Shown here: in pieces, positions 1 to 8,081 of the stretch
Position numbering within the stretch: position 1 is the first letter of the stretch
How the letters are laid out: each line of letters starts with the position of its first letter
Assembly: GCF_000428885.1 (NCBI RefSeq)
Contig: NZ_AUAU01000012.1
Location: 54,137-118,136, forward strand
Reading direction: 5' to 3'
DNA from: Geothrix fermentans DSM 14018
GTDB lineage: Bacteria; Acidobacteriota; Holophagae; Holophagales; Holophagaceae
Length of the DNA: 64,000 nt
Position numbers and translations under genes: made by a program
The notes under the pieces: generated by a model
Seen by the model: the letters and a program-made list of their open reading frames with translations, nothing else
Databases searched by the model: none
What the model was told of the DNA's origin: nothing

Positions 1-71
1 CCGCCCTTGACGGTTTCGGCGGCGTCGACACGCTTCAGCACGACGCGGTCGGAGAGAGGCTTGATAGCCAT
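1..71 (-). CDS. groES: GroES co-chaperonin, 5' end only
   Basis: The reverse strand from 71 reads MAIKPLSDRVVLKRVDAAET and runs off the window edge, so only about 23 codons are visible. This is the conserved N-terminus of the 10-kDa chaperonin, which forms the heptameric lid on the GroEL folding chamber in the cytoplasm. A strong AAGGAGG ribosome binding site lies at 76-82 (reverse strand). A CIRCE operator upstream at 113-139 independently supports the call, because CIRCE classically controls groESL through HrcA. groEL would be expected outside the window. Confidence 0.95.
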   Translation of the reverse strand, partial: MAIKPLSDRVVLKRVDAAETVKG

Positions 72-112
72 GGGACCTCCTTGGAAAGAAGAGAAAGAAA
101 CGGATGGGGCTG

Positions 113-139
113 TTAGCACTCAGCCACAGCGAGTGCTAA
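113..139 (-). promoter_or_regulatory. CIRCE element (HrcA operator)
   Basis: TTAGCACTC (113-121) and GAGTGCTAA (131-139) form a perfect 9-bp inverted repeat with a 9-nt spacer, which is the CIRCE consensus. It lies 41 bp upstream of the groES start. HrcA binding here would repress groES until heat shock. Confidence 0.96.
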
Positions 140-183
140 GTCTGTCACTGGCCCTCAGCCCGGTCAAGCCGGATCTTCCATGA

Positions 184-212
184 TTTTCAAAAATTTTAGT
201 CTTATCTATACA
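184..212 (+). promoter_or_regulatory. Predicted sigma-70 promoter for the zinc-ribbon gene
   Basis: Within an AT-rich island, TTTTCA (184-189) and TATACA (207-212) are separated by 17 bp and point at the gene starting at 284. The -10 is good and the -35 is weak. Confidence 0.45.
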
Positions 213-283
213 TATTTTCTTCTCAAGAATATCAGATATCCGATCCATGAAGGGGGCCCCGGTCAGGGTGTAACCTTTAAGTC

Positions 284-982
284 ATGGAACACCTCGCCAT
301 CCTGCGCGACCTGCAAGCCACCCTGGACTACCTTCGGACCATCGAGCGAGACCTGTCGGCCCTGCCCCCTGATCTGGCGGTCCTGGACACCCGGTTGAAG
401 GCCATCGAGAAGCAGGCGGCAGAAAAGACCAAGTCGCTGGACTCTACGCGGATCCATATCCAGATGAAGGCCAAGGAACTGGCCCAGGCGGAGAAGGACG
501 AAGAACGTGCCCGCACGGCGGTGAAGGCCACCAGCCAGAAGGTCCACTACGCCGCCGCCATCCGCGACATGGACGAGAAGGAGCGGCAGAAGGCCGCCAT
601 CGCCCGGCCCCTGAAAGCCCTGGAGACCGAGGCCCACGCGCTGGAGCAGGCCCTGGAGGCCCTGGAGGCCGAACGGGCCACCCTCAAGGCCAAGTTCGAC
701 GAGCTGCACACCGTCTTCCTGGAAGAGCACGCCAACCAGGTGGAAGGACGGAAGCAGCTCCGGACCAAGCAGGCGGAGCTGGAGTCCAAGCTGCCCCCCC
801 GCGAGGTCACGCGCTTCCACCGGCTCGCCGGCGCCCGCCAGGGGCGCGTGGTGGTGCCCGTGGAGAACGGCGCCTGCACGGGCTGCCACGTGAAGCTGCG
901 CGGCCCCTTCCTCTTCCAGCTGAAAGAGGCCAAGGACGCCGTGGCCTGCGAATCCTGCCAGCGCATCCTCTTCCTGCCGTGA
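284..982 (+). CDS. COG1579-type coiled-coil zinc-ribbon protein
   Basis: A 232-residue protein. Residues 1-170 are charged and helical, consistent with the long coiled-coil hairpin of this family. The C-terminus carries two CxxC knuckles, CTGC near 205 and CESC near 225, forming a C4 zinc ribbon. Family members are thought to act as nucleic-acid-associated or scaffold proteins, but no precise function is established. Its TGA overlaps the GTG start of the yggS-like gene, so the two are probably co-transcribed. It starts with ATG and has its own AT-rich promoter region. Confidence 0.85.
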   Translation: MEHLAILRDLQATLDYLRTIERDLSALPPDLAVLDTRLKAIEKQAAEKTKSLDSTRIHIQMKAKELAQAEKDEERARTAVKATSQKVHYAAAIRDMDEKERQKAAIARPLKALETEAHALEQALEALEAERATLKAKFDELHTVFLEEHANQVEGRKQLRTKQAELESKLPPREVTRFHRLAGARQGRVVVPVENGACTGCHVKLRGPFLFQLKEAKDAVACESCQRILFLP

Positions 983-1644
983 GCCTGTCGGACCGGATCG
1001 AGGGCCTGCGGGCCCGCATCCGCCGCGCCTGTGAGGCCGCGGACCGCGATCCGGCGGGCGTCGAGCTGCTTCCGGTGTCCAAGAAACAGCCACTGGCCCT
1101 CATCCGGGAGGCCGCCGGGCTCGGATTCTCGCGCTTCGGCGAGAACTACGTGCAGGAGGGCGCCGACAAAGCCGCGGCCGCCCCGGATCTGGCCTTCGTG
1201 CTCATCGGCCCCCTCCAGCGCAACAAGGCCAAGCCGGCTCTCCAGCACTTCGCCGAGATCCAGAGCCTCGACCGCCCCGAGCTGGCGGATCGCTTGCGCC
1301 GCCTGGCGGAGGAGCTGGACGTGGTGCGCCCCGTCTGGATCCAGGTGGACCTCTGGGACGAGACCACCAAGCTCGGCGGCTGCGCCGGAGCGGATCTGCC
1401 CGCCCTCATCGAGGCCCTGGGTGAGGACCCCCGCCTGCCGCTGCGGGGCCTCATGGCCATCCCCCCGCCCGAGGATGAAGGCGCCTTCGCCCAGCTGGCG
1501 GCCCTGCGGGATCGGCTCCAGCAGGACCTGGGCCGCCCCCTGCGCCTGAGCATGGGCATGAGCGCCGATCTGGAAGCCGCGGTGAAGGCCGGCAGCGACC
1601 AGATCCGCATCGGCACCGCCTTCTTCGGCGAGCGGAGTTACTGA
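979..1644 (+). CDS. yggS: YggS/PLPBP family pyridoxal-phosphate homeostasis protein
   Basis: A 221-residue protein of the alanine-racemase-like PLP-binding family that buffers intracellular PLP and lacks the second racemase domain. The cofactor lysine sits in VSKKQP near residue 33, followed by FGENYVQE, GPLQRNK and the C-terminal block MGMSADLEAAVKAGS with RIGTAFFG, all diagnostic. The start is GTG, overlapping the stop of the preceding zinc-ribbon gene by four bases (GTGA), which fixes the start and suggests translational coupling. Confidence 0.93.
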   Translation: MSLSDRIEGLRARIRRACEAADRDPAGVELLPVSKKQPLALIREAAGLGFSRFGENYVQEGADKAAAAPDLAFVLIGPLQRNKAKPALQHFAEIQSLDRPELADRLRRLAEELDVVRPVWIQVDLWDETTKLGGCAGADLPALIEALGEDPRLPLRGLMAIPPPEDEGAFAQLAALRDRLQQDLGRPLRLSMGMSADLEAAVKAGSDQIRIGTAFFGERSY

Positions 1645-1652
1645 AAAACATC

Positions 1653-1721
1653 CAACGCAAAGGCGCAGAGACGCAAAGCCGGCCTTCAAGTGTCTCTTTG
1701 CGTCTTCGCGCCTTTGCGTTG
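1653..1721. repeat. Intergenic inverted repeat (CGCAAAGGCGCAGAGACGC type)
   Basis: Arms 1653-1678 and 1696-1721 pair at 24 of 26 positions around a 17-nt loop. Each arm contains the word ACGCAAAG twice. It fills the gap between yggS and the SRPBCC gene. It belongs to a class of word-built intergenic palindromes seen repeatedly in this window; function unknown, but an RNA hairpin is possible. Confidence 0.85.
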
Positions 1722-1748
1722 ATCATTTTCCTTTCTCCCGGAGCTCTG

Positions 1749-2171
1749 ATGACCACGATCAAGACCGCCACGGCCTCGCTGCCCGTCTCCGCCGACGCGC
1801 TGTTCGCGTTCCTCTCGGACCTGTCGAAGCACCGCGCCTTCCTGGAACCCGCCGCCATGAACTTCCAGGGCGAGGCCGACAAGCACAGCTACGTCCTCGA
1901 GGTCATGGGCATGAAGATGCCCCAGGAGCTGGTGGTAAAGGAGCGCGTGCCCGGCCAGCGGGTGGTGCTGGTGCCCGGCGCGAAGAAGCTGTTCGACCAC
2001 GAGCTGCGCTTCGAGATCGCCGCCGCCGGCGAAGGCAGCACCCTGCGCCTCGTGGACGAGGCCGACATCCCCATGATGATGGCCATGATGGGCGCCGAGA
2101 AGCTGCTCCAGGGTCAGCTGGACAGCGGACTCGCGCGCATCCAGGAGCTGGCGGGGGCCGGGCAGATCTGA
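1749..2171 (+). CDS. SRPBCC (START-like) ligand-binding protein
   Basis: A 140-residue protein starting MTTIKTATASLPVSADALFA. The pattern of a first strand, then an amphipathic segment (LFAFLSDLSKH), curved strands and a long C-terminal helix is typical of the SRPBCC/polyketide-cyclase fold, which binds hydrophobic ligands. No catalytic residue can be assigned. I chose ATG 1749 with GGAG at 1739-1742 rather than a further upstream in-frame start, because that start would run through the intergenic palindrome at 1653-1721. Confidence 0.75.
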   Translation: MTTIKTATASLPVSADALFAFLSDLSKHRAFLEPAAMNFQGEADKHSYVLEVMGMKMPQELVVKERVPGQRVVLVPGAKKLFDHELRFEIAAAGEGSTLRLVDEADIPMMMAMMGAEKLLQGQLDSGLARIQELAGAGQI

Positions 2172-2187
2172 AGACCAAGGAAGGAAT

Positions 2188-2280
2188 ATAAGCGGAGGGG
2201 GCGGAGAAACAGAGAGCGCGGAGAAAGAGGATCAAGGATTCTCTCCGCTTTCCTCTGCTCCTCCGCAGTCCTCCGCTTAT
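2188..2280. repeat. Intergenic inverted repeat (ATAAGCGGAGG type)
   Basis: A left arm beginning ATAAGCGGAGG at 2188 pairs imperfectly with a right arm ending CCTCCGCTTAT at 2280. The arms are purine-rich runs of GCGGAG words. A related word set occurs at 48932-49020, so this is a dispersed family within the genome. Confidence 0.8.
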
Positions 2281-2360
2281 TTCAGGCCTTTCCGTGAAAG
2301 GATGTCCCCGATCCCGGCATGACCCTGTATCGGGCACCCGCCCGCTCCTTCGGAGGTCCC

Positions 2361-3791
2361 ATGCGCCCCGCCCTGCTGCTTGCTGTCCTGCCCTCGCTTC
2401 TGGTCGCCCAGGAGTCCGTCACCACGCTCAAGGACCAGAAGGCCCTGGCAGTGACGATCTACAACGACAACCTGGCCCTGGTGAAGGACAGCCGGGAGGT
2501 GCGGCTGCCGAAGGGTGAGTCGCGCCTGGCCTTCCAGGAGGTGTCGGCCCAGATCCGGCCGGAGACGGCGCTGCTGCGGAACCTCACCCATCCCAGGGAC
2601 TTCTGGGTGGCCGAGCAGAACTTCGACTTCGACCTGCTCACGCCCCAGAAGCTGCTGGAGAAGTATGTGGGCGAGAAGGTGACGGTGGTGCGCAGCGTCC
2701 CGAACGAGTCGGGCGCCGGGGCCAAGGAGGTCCGGGAGGAGGCCACGGTGCTGGCCACCAACAACGGCACCGTCCTCCAGTTCGCGGACCGCATCGAGAC
2801 CAGCGTCCCCGGGCGGATCATCTTCCCCAGGGTGCCCGGCAACCTGCGGGCCCGGCCCACCCTGGTGATCAGCCTCAACAGCGGCGCCGACCGGGAGCAG
2901 AAGCTGGAGCTGAGCTACCTCACGGGCGGCCTCTCCTGGCGGGCCGACTATGTCGCCAACCTGGCCCCCGACGAGAAGACCCTCGACCTCAGCGGCTGGG
3001 TGACCCTCACCAACCAGAGCGGCGCCGCCTATCCCAACGCCACCCTGCAGTTGGTGGCGGGAGATGTGAACCGGGTGCAGCCGCGGGCGGAGCGTGTCTA
3101 TGCTTTTGACGGATTGGCGGCCAAAGCCGCCCCGGCCCCCCCGAAGATGGCCGAGGAGAGCCTCTTCGAATACCACCTCTACACCCTGGACCGCCCCACC
3201 ACCCTGGCCGTGAACCAGACCAAGCAGGTGGCCCTGCTCAGCGCCAGCGCCGTGCCCGTGCGCAAGGAGTACCTGCTCCGGGGCCAGTCCTACTACTACT
3301 CCGGCAGCTACGGCGACCTGGGCGACAAGCAGAAGGTGGGCGTCTTCGTGGAGTTCGACAACAAGGAGGCCAGCCGCCTGGGCATGCCGCTGCCCAAGGG
3401 CATCATCCGCGTCTACAAGCGCGACAGCGAGGGCCGCGCCCAGTTCGTGGGCGAGGACAACATTGACCACACCCCGAAGAACGAGTTGGTGCGCCTGAAG
3501 CTGGGCGACGCCTTCGACATCACCGCCCGGCGCAAGCAGACGGACTACAAGAGCCTCGGGAAACAGGGGAAGTTCGGCTTCGTCCACGAATCCGCCTTCG
3601 AGATCGAGCTGAAGAACGCGAAGAAGGAGCCCGTCACCCTCACCGTGCTGGAGCCCATGCCCGGCGACTGGGAGGTGCTCCAGAGCAGCCACCCCTGCAC
3701 CAAGGCCGCCGCCGGCACCGGCAAGTTCCAGGTCGCCGTCCCCGCCGAAGGCAAGACCACGCTGACCTACCGCGTGAGGGTGAGGTGGTAG
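2361..3791 (+). CDS. Secreted DUF4139 domain protein
   Basis: A 476-residue protein with a clear signal peptide (MRPALLLAVLPSLLVAQ) and a following domain starting VTIYNDNLALVKD, typical of the DUF4140/DUF4139 architecture. The middle region (SYLTGGLSWRADYVA) and the C-terminal beta-rich part (VTLTVLEPMPGDWEVL) match the DUF4139 pattern. Members are periplasmic or surface proteins of unknown function. CGGAGGT at 2351-2357 supports ATG 2361 over an earlier in-frame start at 2319. It stands alone between two intergenic palindromes. Confidence 0.85.
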   Translation: MRPALLLAVLPSLLVAQESVTTLKDQKALAVTIYNDNLALVKDSREVRLPKGESRLAFQEVSAQIRPETALLRNLTHPRDFWVAEQNFDFDLLTPQKLLEKYVGEKVTVVRSVPNESGAGAKEVREEATVLATNNGTVLQFADRIETSVPGRIIFPRVPGNLRARPTLVISLNSGADREQKLELSYLTGGLSWRADYVANLAPDEKTLDLSGWVTLTNQSGAAYPNATLQLVAGDVNRVQPRAERVYAFDGLAAKAAPAPPKMAEESLFEYHLYTLDRPTTLAVNQTKQVALLSASAVPVRKEYLLRGQSYYYSGSYGDLGDKQKVGVFVEFDNKEASRLGMPLPKGIIRVYKRDSEGRAQFVGEDNIDHTPKNELVRLKLGDAFDITARRKQTDYKSLGKQGKFGFVHESAFEIELKNAKKEPVTLTVLEPMPGDWEVLQSSHPCTKAAAGTGKFQVAVPAEGKTTLTYRVRVRW

Positions 3792-3792
3792 G

Positions 3793-3898
3793 GGCAGTCT
3801 TCAGGTATCAGTCTTCAGTCTTCAGTAATGGCACCCAGGGGCGGCCTTCGGCCGCTCCTGGGCTACTGAGGACTGAGGACTGAGGACTGAAGACTGCC
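3793..3898. repeat. Intergenic inverted repeat (ACTGAGGACTGAAG type)
   Basis: Arms of about 35 nt, starting GGCAGTCTTCAG and ending CTGAAGACTGCC, are made of tandem heptamers (ACTGAGG/ACTGAAG). The loop holds a second nested stem, GCGGCC-TTC-GGCCGC, extended by CCCAGG/CCTGGG. The spacer between the DUF4139 and DUF58 genes is almost entirely this element. The same heptamers recur as a lone arm at 9077-9117. Confidence 0.88.
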
Positions 3899-3911
3899 AT
3901 ACTGACCCTCC

Positions 3912-4676
3912 ATGCCCCTCCCCGCCCGCTTCCTCGCCCGCCTGCGTCGTCTGCCCCTGCGCCTGCGGGGGCGGCTGGGCGGGGGGACCGAGGGACTGCA
4001 CCCCTCGAAGCTGAAGGGCGCGGGCCTCACCTTCGTGGAGAATCGGCCCTACGTGCCGGGGGATGATCCCCGCTTCATCAACTGGCCCCTCACCGCCCGC
4101 ACGGGCGAGCCGATCATGAAGCGCTTCGAGAGCAGCCGGGACCTGGTGCTCTGGCTGGTGGTGGATCCCTCGCCCTCCATGTTCCTGGGCGACCCCGTCT
4201 CACCCCTGCGCTGGGCCCTGGAGCTCTGCGGCGCCGCCTTCGCCACCCTCCAGGCCACGGGCGACCGCCTGGGCCTCATCGTGCCCGGCGACGGGCGCAC
4301 CCCGGCCCTGCGCATCGCGCCCAAGCGGGGCCGCATCCACGGCCTGCGCATCCTGGAGACCTTGGCCGAGCGCGGCCCGTCCATCCCCACGGAGGCCGCC
4401 TGGCGCGAAGCCCTGGGCCACTGGGGCGAGCACGGCAAGGGGCACCGCCTCTGGCTCTTCAGCAACGGCGCGGGCCTGCAGGGCCTGGCGCCCCTGCTGA
4501 AGCCCCTGGCCACGCGGCACCGGCTGGTCTGGTTCCAACCGGAGACGCCCGGCGGGCCCAAGGCCCCGGCCTGGCCCGATCCGGGCTTCTCCCCCGCCAT
4601 CGAGCGGCAGCGCTGGGACCTCCTGGAGGATCCCATCGTGAAGCTGAACGCCTGGCTGCGGGCGGGGGGGGCGTGA
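3912..4676 (+). CDS. DUF58 domain protein of a Bat-type operon
   Basis: A 254-residue protein with the DUF58 signature YVPGDDPRFINWPLTARTG near residues 47-65, then a VWA-like core beginning LVLWLVVDPSPSM (about 78-90). DUF58 proteins accompany MoxR ATPases and VWA membrane proteins and probably act in MoxR-dependent assembly or chaperoning at the envelope. It is the first gene of a four-gene cluster and its TGA overlaps the next gene's ATG (ATGA). No moxR gene lies on either side within the window. Confidence 0.88.
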   Translation: MPLPARFLARLRRLPLRLRGRLGGGTEGLHPSKLKGAGLTFVENRPYVPGDDPRFINWPLTARTGEPIMKRFESSRDLVLWLVVDPSPSMFLGDPVSPLRWALELCGAAFATLQATGDRLGLIVPGDGRTPALRIAPKRGRIHGLRILETLAERGPSIPTEAAWREALGHWGEHGKGHRLWLFSNGAGLQGLAPLLKPLATRHRLVWFQPETPGGPKAPAWPDPGFSPAIERQRWDLLEDPIVKLNAWLRAGGA

Positions 4677-5512
4677 TGGGTGGTGAGGGTTCCATCCATC
4701 CATCGTTCTTGCTCGGAATCCGCTTGCGGATTCCGAGCAGAGGGAAGGCGGCGCTATGGGTGGCGGCGAGTCTGGTGGCTTCCGCCGCGCCGGCCTGGAA
4801 GGCGCCGGGGCAGCTGAGGCTCGGGGAGCTGGAGACGCTGGAGCTGCGAGAGGAGGACCCCGGGGCGCCGGCACCGCCGCGGCCCACGGTGGAGGATCGC
4901 CTCGGCCCCCTGCGCCTGCGCTCCATGGAGCCCCTGCCGGACGGGCGGGGCTGGCGCTTCCAGGTGCAGGCCCTGGAGCCGGGCCCCGCCGTGATCCCCG
5001 CCCTGGACCTGGGCAACGGCCAGCGGACGCCTGAGCTGCGGCTGGAGGTGCCGCGCACCATCCCCTTCGGCGGCCCCTGGGTGGGCTTCGGCGGCGGGAA
5101 TGACGACCGCCTGCCCGCCATCCCCTTCCCCTGGGCTTGGGCCAGCCTCCTGCTGCTGCCGCCCCTCGGGCTGGCGGTCTGGATCCTCCGCCGCTGGCAG
5201 AAGGGCTCGGGCAAGCGCCGCCTGCACCACGCCGTCCACGCCTTCCGCCGGCACTGGCCTCCGGCCCGGCGCGACCGCGCCGCCCTCGACGCCGCCCACG
5301 CCCTGGGCCGCGACCTGCTGGCCGCGCGCTTCGGCGAGGAGGCCCGGGCCTGGGGGCCCGCGGAGTTCCAGTCCCGCAACCTCGATCCCTGGGACCAGTG
5401 GACCAAGAGCCTGGACGCGGCCCGCTTCGGCCGGACGGAACCGCCCTTCCCGGCCCCGGAGCCGCTGGTGGCTGCCCTGGACGCCCGTGGCGACCGGAGG
5501 GGGGACGCGTGA
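4676..5512 (+). CDS. Membrane protein in the BatD/DUF4381 position of the Bat operon
   Basis: About 278 residues. A hydrophobic N-terminal segment (AALWVAASLVASAAPAW, about 25-41) looks like a signal peptide. A beta-rich proline-containing domain follows, then a transmembrane segment (WASLLLLPPLGLAVWILRR, about 154-172) and a basic cytoplasmic tail. This layout and its place between DUF58 and VWA genes match DUF4381/BatD-like subunits, but the sequence alone does not prove the family. ATG 4676 overlaps the upstream stop. A GTG at 4760 is an alternative and would put the perfect hairpin at 4710-4739 in the leader instead of the coding region. Confidence 0.65.
   Translation: MGGEGSIHPSFLLGIRLRIPSRGKAALWVAASLVASAAPAWKAPGQLRLGELETLELREEDPGAPAPPRPTVEDRLGPLRLRSMEPLPDGRGWRFQVQALEPGPAVIPALDLGNGQRTPELRLEVPRTIPFGGPWVGFGGGNDDRLPAIPFPWAWASLLLLPPLGLAVWILRRWQKGSGKRRLHHAVHAFRRHWPPARRDRAALDAAHALGRDLLAARFGEEARAWGPAEFQSRNLDPWDQWTKSLDAARFGRTEPPFPAPEPLVAALDARGDRRGDA
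4710..4739. repeat. Perfect 14-bp hairpin at the 5' end of the BatD-like gene
   Basis: TGCTCGGAATCCGC (4710-4723), TT, then GCGGATTCCGAGCA (4726-4739). If translation begins at ATG 4676 it encodes residues around LLGIRLRIPSR. If it begins at GTG 4760 the hairpin is in the leader. It resembles the palindrome at 40443-40471 in its outer bases. Confidence 0.85.
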
Positions 5513-6465
5513 TCGCCCTGCGCCATCCCCTCCTGCTGCTGGTGGCCGTGCCCCTGCTGATCTGGGCCTGGCGGGTGGTCTACCGCTGGGGCATCCCCTC
5601 CTCGCGCCCGTCCAGCGCCCTGGCGCGCCTCAGCTCCCACTGGCTGCCGCCGGTGCTGGCCCTGGCCCTGGGGCTGGCCGCGGCGGGCCCCGAGTGGCGC
5701 CGCCCCGTGCGGGGCGAGGCCCCCGTGGTGGACTTCGCCGTGGTGCTGGACGGCAGCAGCAGCATGAAGATCCTCGACCGGCCCGACGAGGACCGCTGGC
5801 ACGCGGCCCGCCGCACCCTGGCCCAGTTCGTCCAGCGCCGGCCCGACGACCGCTTCGCCCTCATCCTCTTCAGCGCCCACCCGGTGACGCTCAGCCCCCT
5901 CACCGCCGACCACACGCGCCTGCTCCGCATGCTGGCCCGCCTCGACCTGGACAGCCGCGACGACGGCACCGCCATCGGCTCGGCCCTCATGACCGCTGTG
6001 CGGCGCCTGGAGGAGAGCCCCGCCCGCAGCCGCGTGATCCTGCTCCTTACGGACGGCGTGCAGAACCGCGGCCGCGTCACGCCCCAGGAGGCCGCAGAGG
6101 AGGCCCACCGCAACGGCATCCGCATCCACGCCGTGGCCATGGGCGCCGAGGGGGAGAGCCTGGTGCCCCTGGAGGGCGGCGGCTTCGCCCGCCTCCGCGT
6201 GGAAGTGGACCACGCCACCCTCCAGCAGGTGGCCCACCTCACCGGCGGCGAGTCCTTCAGCGCCGAGGATCCCGGCGGCCTGGCCCGCAGCCTCGCTGCC
6301 GTGGACCAGCTGGAGAAGACGCTCCTGCCCGTGGACCAGCCCACGGAAGGCGAGCCACTGGCCCGCTGGTGCCTCCTGGCCGCCGCCCTGCTGGCCCTGC
6401 CCCTGGCCGCGGACCTCGCTTTCAAGCGCGGCAGGCCCCGGCCCGCCTGGGTGGAGGGACCATGA
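5509..6465 (+). CDS. VWA domain membrane protein (BatA-like)
   Basis: A 318-residue protein with two N-terminal membrane segments (about 5-24 and 46-60), a von Willebrand A domain (about 75-250) and a C-terminal membrane segment (LLAAALLALPLAADLAF). The MIDAS motif DGSSS is at 81-85 and the LLTDGVQNRG block supplies the remaining metal site. BatA-type proteins are inner-membrane proteins with a periplasmic VWA domain. The GTG start overlaps the previous TGA (GTGA), and its own stop overlaps the next ATG. Tight coupling implies fixed stoichiometry with its neighbours. Confidence 0.88.
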   Translation: MIALRHPLLLLVAVPLLIWAWRVVYRWGIPSSRPSSALARLSSHWLPPVLALALGLAAAGPEWRRPVRGEAPVVDFAVVLDGSSSMKILDRPDEDRWHAARRTLAQFVQRRPDDRFALILFSAHPVTLSPLTADHTRLLRMLARLDLDSRDDGTAIGSALMTAVRRLEESPARSRVILLLTDGVQNRGRVTPQEAAEEAHRNGIRIHAVAMGAEGESLVPLEGGGFARLRVEVDHATLQQVAHLTGGESFSAEDPGGLARSLAAVDQLEKTLLPVDQPTEGEPLARWCLLAAALLALPLAADLAFKRGRPRPAWVEGP

Positions 6466-7985
6466 ACCTGCCCTTCACCCATCCCTGGCTGCTGGCGCCC
6501 TTCGGGGCGGCGGCGGCCGTGGCCCTCGCCCTCGCCCTGCGGGCCCACCTGCGGCCCGGGCTGGGCGTGCAGGTGGTGGGCCAGCGCCCGCTCTGGCAGG
6601 GCCTGGGCATGGCGCTCATGCTGGCGGGCCTGGGGCTCGGCCTAGCGGAGCCCCGCTGGGGCCTGCCGGAGTTCCCGCGGCTCACGGTCCATGTGGTGCT
6701 GGACGCCAGCCGCTCCATGAGCGTGCCAGACGCGGGTGGCCGCTCGCGCTGGGATGCGGCCGTGGCGGCCCTGGACCGCATCTGGTCCCAGCCCCAGGCG
6801 GGCCTCCGCTGGGGATTGGACCTGCTCACCGGCGACGACATCCCCCTCCAGCCCCCGGGCGAGGACCGCACCCTCCTGCGGGAGGCCCTGCGCGCCGTGA
6901 CTCCCGGCGAAGTGGGATCCCCGGGCACGAGCCTGGGCCGGGGCCTCCCCCAGGTGGCCGCCCAGGCGGACCGCGATGCGCCTGCCGTGATCCTGCTGCT
7001 GAGCGATGGGGAGGAGACCTGGGAGGCCCCGGAGGCCGCCCTGGACCGCGCGATCGAGACCCTGAAGAAGGCGAAGCTCCCGGTCTGCGTGCTGGCCTTC
7101 GGAGACGGCCAGCCCCACACGGTGCCGGCCCGGCCCGCGTCTCAGGACCAGCCTCCCGCCCAACCACCATCCTCGCCGGAGCCGGCCGTGAGCACGGCCC
7201 ACCTGGACTTCCTGGCCCGGCTGGCCCAGGCCACCGGGGGCCAGGTGTTCACGGACGGCGAGACCGCCGCCGCGGGCCTCCAGGCCCTGGCCGCCGGCAA
7301 ACTGCCCCTGCCCGCCCAGCGCTCCCTCCAGCCGGCGCATCCCGAGGTGGGCGCCTGGCTGGCCCTGGCGGGCCTGGCCCTCTGGCTGGCCTTCGCCGGC
7401 AAGCCCATGGCCCGCTGGCGGCCGGCCCTGCTCCTGCTGCTGGCCCTGGCCGCCCCGCTGCGCTCCCAGAGCCGCCCCTGGGCGCCGCCGAGCGTGAAGG
7501 CCTGGCTGGCCCAGCGGGCCCTGGAGGATGGGGATCTGCCCGGCGCCCGCCGCTGGCGGCCCGGCGATGCCAAGCCCAACCATGTGCTCCTGGCTGCGCA
7601 GATCGACCTGCGGACGGGATTCCCCGAGGACGCCCTCAAGACCCTCTCGCCCCTGGTGGGCCAGGGCACGCCCCGCCCGGTCCCCGCCTGGCGCGCCCCG
7701 GCCCTGCTGCTGGCCGCCCGGGCCCACCTGGAGGCCCAGAGGCCCGCGGAAGCCCGGGCCCTGCTGGAGCGCCTGCTGCTGGAGCAGCCCGGCCAGCGGG
7801 ACGCCATCCACGACCTCCAGACCCTGGTGAAGGACGCCGCGCCGCCTCCCCCGCCGGATCCGAAGAAGCCTCCGCCGCCGCCCCCGCCCCGCCCCAGCAT
7901 GGGCGCCCAGCAGGACGAGCTGGAGGGCCTCAAGCAGCGCCTGCCCAAGCCGCCGAAGACACCGGCGGGCGTGAAGGATCTTTAG
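6462..7985 (+). CDS. VWA-TPR fusion membrane protein (BatB plus BatC-like)
   Basis: A 507-residue protein. The N-terminal half repeats the BatB layout: two membrane segments, a VWA domain with MIDAS DASRS at 81-85 and LLLSDGEETWE, then further membrane segments around 300-340. The C-terminal third (about 345-445) has a tetratricopeptide-like pattern (LLAAQIDLRTGFPEDALKTL, AEARALLERLLLEQPGQRDA), followed by a proline-rich tail with runs of PPPP and a basic end. In other genomes BatB and the TPR protein BatC are often separate, so this looks like a fusion. It is the last gene of the operon. Confidence 0.85.
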   Translation: MNLPFTHPWLLAPFGAAAAVALALALRAHLRPGLGVQVVGQRPLWQGLGMALMLAGLGLGLAEPRWGLPEFPRLTVHVVLDASRSMSVPDAGGRSRWDAAVAALDRIWSQPQAGLRWGLDLLTGDDIPLQPPGEDRTLLREALRAVTPGEVGSPGTSLGRGLPQVAAQADRDAPAVILLLSDGEETWEAPEAALDRAIETLKKAKLPVCVLAFGDGQPHTVPARPASQDQPPAQPPSSPEPAVSTAHLDFLARLAQATGGQVFTDGETAAAGLQALAAGKLPLPAQRSLQPAHPEVGAWLALAGLALWLAFAGKPMARWRPALLLLLALAAPLRSQSRPWAPPSVKAWLAQRALEDGDLPGARRWRPGDAKPNHVLLAAQIDLRTGFPEDALKTLSPLVGQGTPRPVPAWRAPALLLAARAHLEAQRPAEARALLERLLLEQPGQRDAIHDLQTLVKDAAPPPPPDPKKPPPPPPPRPSMGAQQDELEGLKQRLPKPPKTPAGVKDL

Positions 7986-7986
7986 G

Positions 7987-8069
7987 GGCTGTCAGCTCTC
8001 AGCTATCAGCTATCAGCTAAAGAAACGGCGGCCCGGAGGCCGCCGTGCTTTGACTGAGAGCTGACAGCC
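7987..8069. repeat. Intergenic inverted repeat (GCTATCAGCTATCAG type) with nested stem
   Basis: GGCTGTCAGCTCTCAG (7987-8002) pairs perfectly with 8054-8069. An inner stem, CGGCGGCC (8026-8033) with GGCCGCCG (8038-8045), forms the core. The left side holds tandem CTATCAG words. It separates the Bat operon from a convergent thioredoxin gene and could end transcription from both sides. Confidence 0.85.
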
Positions 8070-8081
8070 GATAGCCAAAAG

